Below are positions 21,604-28,748 of a stretch of 28,748 nucleotides of DNA, one piece after another. The stretch spans positions 117,275 to 146,022 of the forward strand of contig NW_003158229.1 of NCBI RefSeq assembly GCF_000003605.2, given 5' to 3'. The position numbers were made by a program, and so were the translations under genes. The notes under the pieces were generated by a model that saw nothing but the letters and a program-made list of their open reading frames with translations, did no database searches and had not been told where the DNA came from. Source of the stretch: Saccoglossus kowalevskii. Lineage: Eukaryota > Hemichordata > Enteropneusta > Harrimaniidae. Within the stretch, counting starts at the first letter, position 1. Each line of letters opens with the position of its first letter.

Positions 21604-23244
21604 GATAAATGTATGTGTACAATGGCTGTACCATCCTGGGTTTGATAAGTGTACAATAGCAATTCCATATTGGGTTCAATAAGTGTTCAATGGCAGTGCT
21701 ACCATGGGTTAAATAAGTGTACAATGGCAGTTGGTGCGATATGTGTACAATTTTAGTGCCACCATGGGTTCAATAAGTGTTCAATGGCAGTGCTACCATG
21801 GGTTCAATAAGTGTACAATGGCAGTACCACCATGGGTTAAATAAGTGTACAATGTCAGTGCCACCATGGGTTAAATAAGTGTACAATGGCAGTACCACCA
21901 TGGGTTAAATAAGTGTACAATGTCAGTGCCACCATGGGTTAAATAAGTGTACAATGGCAGTGCCACCATGGGTTCAATAAGTGTACAATTTTAGTGCCGC
22001 CATGGGTTCAATAAGTGTTCAATGGCCGTACCACCATGGGTTAAATAAGTGTACAATTTTAGTGCCGCCATGGGTTCAATAAGTGTTCAATGGCAGTGCT
22101 ACCATGGGTTAAATAAGTGTACAATGGCAGTACCACCATGGGTTTGATAAGTGTACAATGGCAGTGCCACCATGGGTTAAATAAGTGTACAATTTTAGTG
22201 CCGCCATGGGTTCAATAAGTGTTCAATGGCAGTACCACATGGGTTAAATAAGTGTACAATTTTAGTGCCGCCATGGGTTCAATAAGTGTTCAATGGCAGT
22301 GCTACCATGGGTTAAATAAGTGTACAATGGCAGTGCCACCATGGGTTCAATAAGTGTACAATGGCAGTGCCACCATGGGTTAAATAAGTGTCCAATGGCA
22401 GTACCACCATGGGTTAAATAAGTGTACAATTTTAGTGCCACCATGGGTTCAATAAGTGTTCAATGGCAGTATCACCATGGGTTAAATAAGTGTACAATGT
22501 CAGTGCCACCATGGGTTCAATAAGTGTACAATGTCAGTGCCACCATGGGTTCAATAAGTGTTCAATGGCAGTGCCACCATGGGTTCAATAAGTGTACAAT
22601 GTCAGTGCCACCATGGGTTCAATAAGTGTTCAATGGCAGTGCCACCATGGGTTTGATAAGTGTACAATGACAGTGCCACCATGGGTTTGATAAGTGTACA
22701 ATGGCAGTGCCACCATGGGTTTGATGAGTGTACAATGGCAGTGCCACCATGGGTTTGATAAGTGTACAATGGCAGTGCCACCATGGGTGCGATATGTGTA
22801 CAATGGCAGTGCTACCATGGGTTTGATAAGTGTACAATGGCAGTGCCACCACGAGTTTGATAAGTGTACAATGCCAGTGCCACCATGAGTGCGATATGTG
22901 TACAATTTTAGTCTACTATGGGTTTGATAAGTGTACAATTTTAGTGCTACTATGGGTTTGATAAGTGTACAATGGCAGTGCCACCATGGGTTTGATAAGT
23001 GTACAATGGCAGTGCCACCATGGGTTTGATATGTGTACAAGGGCAGTGCCACCATGGGTGTGATATGTGTACAAGGGCAGTAACTCCATGGTTTTGATAA
23101 GTGTAGAATGCCAATGCCACCATGGGTTTGATAAATGTACAATGGCAGTGCTACCATGGGTTCGGTATGTATACAATGGCAGTGCAACCATGGGTTTGAC
23201 AAGTGTGCATTTGCAGTGCCAGCATGGGTTCGATATGTGTACAA
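21604..23244. repeat. 34-bp satellite-like array, about 48 units
   Basis: The consensus unit is GTGCCACCATGGGTTCAATA followed by AGTGTACAATGGCA. Variants are TTCAATAAG, TTAAATAAG or TTTGATAAG, and ACAATGGCAG, ACAATTTTAG or TTCAATGGCAG. In the left two thirds an ACAATTTTAGTGCCGCC unit is followed by a TTCAATAAGTGTTCAATGGC unit at least four times, a 68-bp higher-order dimer. From about 22640 the TTTGATAAG version dominates, removing minus-strand stops, so a 204-codon frame (22630-23244) and several others appear there. I regard these frames as by-products. Confidence 0.96.
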
Positions 23245-23774
23245 TAAAAAAAACGTATTTTGTGTGTTTACAACTCTGAAATAGTATATGTGTGTTCAAA
23301 CAGTATTGAGATGCGGTCTTTCCATCGATTCCTTGTCACACTGAGCAATATCTCAGATTACAGTATTGCTTTGAGAGACTTCAGAATGAATGAGTCGGTT
23401 GCCATCGTTCACATTGTCTGCTGGTATAGTATTTCAATCTAAGAAGACTTTCAAGCAGTCTTTGCTGATCTCACGGTATTATGTCAAACCCATTTAAAAT
23501 CTATGTTTGAGAATATCATGACATGGCATTGTCATCATTACGATCATTTTCCGCCACTGAAATTGCGTAATCACGGAATTACGAAACATATTACAGTACC
23601 AAAGTCACAAAACGAATATATTATACATGTACATTTCAAATCGTTAAAATATTACATTATATATATTAAATAAATTATTGATAAATATTTCTCGAAGAAG
23701 ATATATTGACGGGAAGGAACATCGATGTACTAACAGGAATAACCTGAATATTGTTTTAACAATTCGTGTTAAAT
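23245..23774. other. Spacer after the array
   Basis: Sequence character changes here: tandem repetition stops and CpG becomes more common. No gene is supported in this part. Confidence 0.5.
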
Positions 23775-23999
23775 ATGGACTTATCACGAGATTTTGTATA
23801 CGCTCTTCTGTGCCAAACCGTACATATATGTAAAAAGCACGCTCAACGTGCCCTTGGGGCTTTGTCTTGCGTTAGGGAGTGTAACGTAAATATCCGTAGA
23901 CCAAGGCACTATGTTAAAAAGACCATACGTTGCGGTGACGAAGCTAGAATAAAGAATATTATAGACAAGAGAATGCGTTCTGCTCACCAGTGTTCATGA
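23775..23999 (+). CDS. Hypothetical 74-codon ORF
   Basis: The ATG at 23775 has a fair context (A at -3, G at +4), and the frame ends in TGA at 23999. The protein has six cysteines (13, 19, 32, 36, 53, 73) and a basic C-terminal half with no signal peptide or membrane segment; I recognise no family. Composition is less AT-biased than in chance frames to the left. The opposite strand is also open over the same span, which weakens the case. A small hairpin GCACG-CTCAA-CGTGC lies inside it. It could be a genuine small gene, an exon part or chance. Confidence 0.2.
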   Translation: MDLSRDFVYALLCQTVHICKKHAQRALGALSCVRECNVNIRRPRHYVKKTIRCGDEARIKNIIDKRMRSAHQCS

Positions 24000-24631
24000 C
24001 GAAATTATGAAACGACAAAGTCAAACAGGTGTTCAAGCAGAACTTAGAAATAGGGCTAAGCCTTCATATATCTGGACGGACTGACAAACCCTCTACATTG
24101 CCCGGGTCTGAACCACGATATTGACAGTCATGCAAATATTACTACCTAAATAATCGACGGTTTTTGGTACTTTCATGCATAATTAATTAACTTGTTAGCA
24201 TAATAACACATCTTTATTCAAAGTCCTTTAAGTGTACTACGTGAACCATTACATAATATGTGTGTTGAACAGCACCGTGACGCATGGAAATACAGCAGGC
24301 GTGTCATTGTAAGAAAATCAATTTTGGAGTCATACATTTATTTAATACTATAAAAGCGAAAATGAAAGTTAAAATTGTGCATGTCTTCTGGCTAGGTATT
24401 ATCGTTTATAAATGGATGAGTTTTCGCATAATGCATGTGTGAAGAAGCAAAAAATGATTGAAATTCACATCGGGGAATGTTGGGAACAATTGTACAGTGA
24501 TACGAATATTTAGGGGACATCAATGTGCGTATACACTCTAATATTCGGGTACAATCTTGTGTACTCTATTTATTGTCACCTTTCCATTTTATTTGACACC
24601 AGTCACACATATATACACACATGTGATATTA
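24000..24631. other. Spacer with a TATA-like word
   Basis: No gene supported. CTATAAAAGCG at about 24348-24358 matches a TATA box, but no credible start site or coding frame follows at a suitable distance. Confidence 0.4.
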
Positions 24632-24635
24632 TTAA
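24632..24635. repeat. Left TTAA target duplication
   Basis: TTAA directly precedes the AGGGCGG terminus and is repeated at 24948-24951. Confidence 0.75.
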
Positions 24636-24947
24636 AGGGCGGTAGTCATCGCGCCACGCATGCGCGAGATTATGGGGTCCCATCATGATATAAACAAAGA
24701 TGGTGACTTTGGCTTTTGTGCAGATCAACGAGTACAAACTGATGAGACGTTACCAAGCTTTAATTAGGTATTAATTGTTTAGGTGATTAGAAGGTATCAA
24801 AGGAATCACCGGTGGTAATTAGTCCAAGTCGGACCCAGGTCAAATATCATACTTGTGATTTCAATTAGAAGAGCGCATTGGACTGTGGGAAAATAAATGT
24901 TTATCAACACAAATGCCACACATGCGCAGCGCGACGACTACCGCGCT
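24636..24947 (+). mobile_element. TTAA-flanked miniature element, best copy (312 bp)
   Basis: The left end AGGGCGGTAGTCATCGCGC and the reverse complement of the right end AGCGCGGTAGTCGTCGCGC match at 17 of 19 positions, with weaker matching for about ten bases more. TTAA flanks both ends. No transposase frame is present, so it is non-autonomous. TTAA targets are used by piggyBac, Kolobok and Sola3 elements; the purine-rich AG terminus is unlike the usual CCY start of piggyBac and fits Kolobok better, but superfamily is inference. Two older relatives lie in the window at 10495-10733 and 20356-20552. Confidence 0.85.
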
Positions 24948-24951
24948 TTAA
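24948..24951. repeat. Right TTAA target duplication
   Basis: TTAA directly follows the CCGCGCT terminus, equal to the left copy. Confidence 0.75.
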
Positions 24952-26114
24952 CATTGAAATACAAATAATATATTAAAAGTATGTATAGCAACATATCATC
25001 GGCTGCGCCCCGGTCAACAGTTTCCTCTCCGGGTCATTAAAATTAAATATTGACCTCCACTTATAGTTATTTGTTTATTAAATTATACTCAAACCTCTTT
25101 CTCTATATTTGGAAAAAGACTGGGATAAATTTTAATTTATGTCACAGCCAGCTGTGACATTTGTTGTTAATATCGGAACTGTAACGCGAAATAGGTACAC
25201 ATGCGTCCATGTACAGAAAACATGCAGATGCAAATCGACCACACACAAACACACATTCCAAAAAATAAGCAATACGTCATTATAGAATATAGCATACGGT
25301 AAATATATTGAATATTACATAGATTCATACAAGTTATGATCTGTTAATGGAGGTTGCAAAATACGATATAGCACCCATTGTGAAACGGCTTTTACAGAAA
25401 TGCCGTTGGCGACATGAATCTCTCAATTGATCAGAGACCGAAGCTAGCTGCATTACACACGCCTTGCAGAATCTAGGTTGATATTTCAATATAGAACACG
25501 TACGTGACCGAAGGTAGAACATTTCCCGGGGAGTGTTGAATTGTGATTTGTCAAGTCATTCACATTCAATTTATCGGAATACATCTTTTTTACTTCATTT
25601 TCGTTTGATTAATATGAATAATCGAGACGTCGGTTCATTTCAAAATGAGCCCATGCGCGTTATTGCAATAAATCACGTGAAAATTAATAAGACATTGTTT
25701 GCTTTTTTTCCCAATAGCTGAAAGTATAATTTGATTGTGTCTAAATATAATAACGTTGAATAGCTCGGCTGGTAACCTGGTTATCTTCACCACACATAAT
25801 TAAACAAAAACGACTATATGATGGTTCCCGGCATCCCATTACCCATTACTTATTATTCAAGTTCACCCTTGAACATACAGTAGCGTGACCAGGTCCCCAG
25901 ATACCATATCAACGTGACCGAAGCGCAAGACACGAAAAGTGTTATGTTTTATCCTGGCAGAGTTTGCGATCCATTGCGGTAGGCGAAAAAGATTTCAGGT
26001 TTCCATCGATTAGTCGTTTTGTATATACAACATGCATATGTTATATATGCAAACACAATTCCAAACGTTTAACTCCACTAGCTAGGAGGAGGGGTTGTTA
26101 GCGAAGTGGCCGCT
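24952..26114. other. Complex non-coding stretch
   Basis: No gene supported. The sequence has no tandem arrays and moderate CpG. Frames at 25334-25522 (minus) and 25533-25721 (plus) have no recognisable domains. It could be an upstream or intronic regulatory region of a gene outside the window. Confidence 0.4.
25140..25159. repeat. 20-bp near-perfect palindrome
   Basis: TGTCACAGC and GCTGTGACA are exact reverse complements separated by CA. The centre contains the E-box CAGCTG. It could be a dimeric transcription factor site or a cruciform; no further context supports one choice. Confidence 0.6.
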
Positions 26115-26246
26115 ATGCATAAAACAGTTGAGTCTGCCTTTACGATGTTTATCCTCCGAGTCGGGTTATTGATTTGTAGTATGGGGTCATTGCTTGCTGC
26201 TTTCACCGGGAACCACATTGTATATCGATTTATTTTAACATCATAA
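26115..26246 (+). CDS. Possible 43-codon small ORF
   Basis: The ATG at 26115 opens 43 codons ending in TAA. Residues 11-31 (MFILRVGLLICSMGSLLAAF plus T) form a continuous hydrophobic stretch that could span a membrane or act as a signal anchor. The start context is poor to fair. There is no recognised family; a chance ORF is the default view. Confidence 0.12.
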   Translation: MHKTVESAFTMFILRVGLLICSMGSLLAAFTGNHIVYRFILTS

Positions 26247-26255
26247 TGGCTCCGT

Positions 26256-26297
26256 GCATTAAAAGTTTAAACGACGTCGACGTCTGTACTTTAATGC
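26256..26297. repeat. Nested palindrome around GACGTCGACGTC
   Basis: A perfect 12-bp palindrome, GACGTCGACGTC (26273-26284), containing two ACGTC cores, is enclosed by outer arms GCATTAAAAGT and ACTTTAATGC, which pair with one base bulged. This is a CpG-rich centre in an AT-rich stem. GACGTC is the core of CREB/ATF sites, so a regulatory role is possible. Confidence 0.55.
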
Positions 26298-28470
26298 AAT
26301 ACGCATTATAAACATTGATGTCTACATGTGAATAACTTGCCACGAACGATGATATCTCGTAGCATTACGTCACCACACATTAACATCTATGTTCTTAACC
26401 CCCATATATGCACAACAACGTACTTATTTTCAAGTTAAAATGGCTTTTATATTATTGTTTTCTGTCTTTAAATATTATGTGACTTTTTAGTTTCCTTATT
26501 GTGGTGTTATTTAATGATATAAATTTACTGTTTACAACTCCTACGACTAGAGCAAGCTATTGCACTTGTTAGGGGATATACAGACAAATTGCTCTTTTAG
26601 TGAAAATTTTAGTTGCCGCGTGCGGCTAACGAATATACCATTTTACGGTATCCCGTCACCATACACCCACATATGACGTGTACATGTGTATTCTAGGGCA
26701 AATGCCCGGATGTAGGCATCATATCACATGCAGAATGTTCATTTCAATATGGTGACACGTATAAAACCTGATTTCTCTTTAAATCAATGTGGTTGGGCTG
26801 AGTACACACGTTTATTAGTGGCATAACGCACATCCCCATACGTGTGACGCAATGCCGACGGAAGGCGGGAGATTTACTAATATACAAAATGTATTTGGAC
26901 GTAATGTATTGTTTAATCAATATTGGATAATAATCCTTTTTATACAAATGTCATTTTCTATCGGCAAAAAATGGTAAATTCTACCACCCTGTTCTCGTTG
27001 AATTAGAAATAAGCTACATTTTGTTCCAGGGCGATTTTTGAAGGTCGCGTATATATCTGACATTAGCGTTTAATGAAAATGATATGAATGTGCACATAAC
27101 GTGGGAATAGCCACATCTCCCTCTAGGTGATAGTTCAGGCAGGAAAGCCAGGTTAGACAGAAAAGCGGTGTGTTCAAAGCTAGCGGCACTGGTTTACTAA
27201 CTCTCAGATCTAAATGCGCCCATTAAATACGATGGCTATGTTACCGTCATCTTCCTCGATTCGAGTGGTTTATAAGAGACGAATCCGGATTGGGCCGTTG
27301 AATTAATAAGTCGTGCGACGCATGTGCAAATGTAATTCTCAGATTGATTCGAACTGGCAGGGGACTTGTTCATTTAATAAGTATGTCATGATACTACCTG
27401 TATCATCGTTGCCATGACAATGGTTCGGTTAAACTTTGAACGGGCTGCAGTTTGGCGACCTGCTAACATTGTGGGAAATATTGAAAACCATTTTCATGGC
27501 CCCCTAATTATGCGAGAGGTATCGAAATAAATACATTGCAATATGACAATTTTCAAAAATATTTAAGTCTACATTTTCTGCTATCACCCCTCTCTTCGAA
27601 TTCTTTAAGAATATCTGGTGGAAGAGATAACATCATATATAATAGTCCAGGGTTATTAATGTTTGTTAAATCTCCAGTAATGCTGAATATTTGTTTTTAA
27701 AAGATGGGATCCAACTACTTATTAACATTTTAAACTTCGACAGCAATTGGATTTTCAATTTTGAAAAAGAAACAGTATTTTACTCAAAAAGTATGATTTC
27801 AGATGACATCAATTCCAGCATGTGGCAAGTAGCAATGGGTGATTGCTCTTCCCTATTAATATAGCGTATTAACACTTTTGAGAAAGATTCCATGAAAACA
27901 AAGTTAATGAATAATGTATTCAGTGCACCACTGTTAGCAATGTACAGAGATGCTTTGCGAAATGTATGTATTTAGAACAGAAAACAGTTAGGAAAACCAA
28001 CTCACCCGGAGGGAAGGGGGGATTTTTGAAAAAAAACACACGAAAGAATGTCCCATTAACACCTAGCAATTTCAAGACAGCCAAAATGCCAAAAAAATAG
28101 CTTTTTCAGAAAAATATATACCGGCTTCTCAAACTATTGTTATTTTGACATGGGTTATAAAATACATGAGCCGTTTGATGCCAAGATAAATGATTTTCAA
28201 AGTTTGAATTATTGGTTATTTGTAATTTGAAGCCTGTATGTCCAATGTATGTATTACTCCCACGGGGCTTCTCGCATATTTGAATATTTTATATCCCGTT
28301 TCCGAATGATTACATTACATGTTTCCATCATTATCTTGTCTTCCACAAGATTAACTGAGTCTTGTTAAATTGCGATCTAGATATCACTTTTCAAATTTGG
28401 GATCAATTATATTTAGTACTAAATCAAAATATTCAAGATAAAATCGGAGAATTGTAACTGTAATAAAAGG
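26298..28470. other. Complex non-coding stretch
   Basis: No gene, RNA gene or repeat array is supported. The minus frame at 26744-26947 has no recognisable domain. Confidence 0.45.
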
Positions 28471-28477
28471 AACGTAA

Positions 28478-28663
28478 ATGGCTGCCGAAATCTCGCCGAG
28501 GACGAGAGAGCTGGGAGACTTGTTTTTGTCCCTCAAATAATGGTACATTCTCCGCCATCATATAGCGTCTACTGTTCATCTGACCTATGTAACCACAATC
28601 AGCTGGCGCACACCTGATATAATAAAATAAATGCGACATTTACTATATGGGGCCGCCATCTTG
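28478..28663. other. Possible worn inverted-repeat element or promoter patch
   Basis: The left border AAATGGCTGCC and the reverse complement of the right border AAGATGGCGGCC match at about 9-10 of 11-12 positions and enclose about 160 bases richer in CpG. No target duplication is clear. The same words match YY1-type promoter motifs, so this may instead be a promoter-proximal patch read on the minus strand, where a 68-codon frame (28433-28639) runs. Neither reading is firm. Confidence 0.25.
28652..28662 (-). promoter_or_regulatory. YY1-like motif AAGATGGCGGC
   Basis: The minus strand reads AAGATGGCGGC exactly, the metazoan YY1 consensus that often lies just downstream of TATA-less start sites in the sense direction. 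A weaker copy, TGATGGCGG, lies on the same strand at 28552-28560. A minus-strand transcript start near here is possible. Confidence 0.35.
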
Positions 28664-28748
28664 AATGACGCATAAAACTAGATAAGACACAAGTTGTGAA
28701 ACGCGTTTTTCAGATTCCTACAAGTCAGGACAAAAATACCAATCTTTC

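Noticed and set aside
1321-23244. CRISPR-like arrays
   Set aside because: The repeats are head-to-tail with no unique spacers, and the DNA is eukaryotic.
22262-23299. Long minus-strand ORFs (60 to 204 codons) with YTYQTHGGTAIVHLSNPWWH-like repeats
   Set aside because: They are fully explained by the 34-bp array rotating through all frames and by loss of stops in TTTGATAAG units; no leader, splice signal or family match.
24348-24358. TATAAAAG as a core promoter
   Set aside because: No initiator, coding frame or exon-like segment at a suitable distance; TATA words are common in AT-rich DNA.
1-28748. Retrovirus-like, LINE or Polinton remnants
   Set aside because: No reverse transcriptase, integrase, capsid or polymerase motif was noticed in any open frame, and no long terminal repeats were seen.

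Overview
The window is AT-rich, intron- or intergenic-like eukaryotic DNA. No bacterial gene density, operon, rRNA or tRNA is visible, and I see no complete multi-exon protein gene. The many ACATGTA/TACATGTA words, the small TTAA-flanked and CAGGG-ended elements, and the 'GGTGGTCACTATACACAGG' phrase suggest a marine invertebrate, most likely a mollusc such as a bivalve. That assignment is inference from sequence style, not a database result.

Layout. 1-8.2 kb: AT-rich sequence with a 40-bp minisatellite (1321-1526), a 34-bp minisatellite (2014-2217), an (AT)n tract and a long imperfect palindrome near 4.65 kb. 8.2-11.6 kb: a complete-looking 299-bp hAT-like element with a perfect 6-bp target duplication, a diverged TTAA-type miniature element, a G-quadruplex motif and a 152-bp TTAA-flanked miniature element. 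11.7-12 kb: the best candidate exon of the window (strong acceptor, two possible donors). 14-20 kb: four minisatellites with periods of about 69, 27, 23/46 and 36/39 bp. The last one carries a minus-strand ORF that starts with a signal-peptide-like segment. 20.3-23.25 kb: a second diverged TTAA element, then a 43-bp AT-rich array that passes directly into about 1.6 kb of a 34-bp satellite-like array. 23.25-28.75 kb: no tandem arrays and visibly more CpG. It holds the best-preserved TTAA miniature element (24636-24947), small palindromes, a few short ORFs of unknown value and YY1-like motifs near the right edge.

Most long ORFs here are by-products of tandem repeats. When the period is not a multiple of three, every frame cycles through the same peptide; when it is a multiple of three, one unit without stops opens a frame for the whole array. 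The main points worth pursuing are the related TTAA-flanked elements, the hAT-like element, the higher-order structure of the 34-bp array, the signal-peptide-plus-repeat ORF at 19.6-20.0 kb, and the candidate exon at 11783. I found no convincing new multi-gene system.
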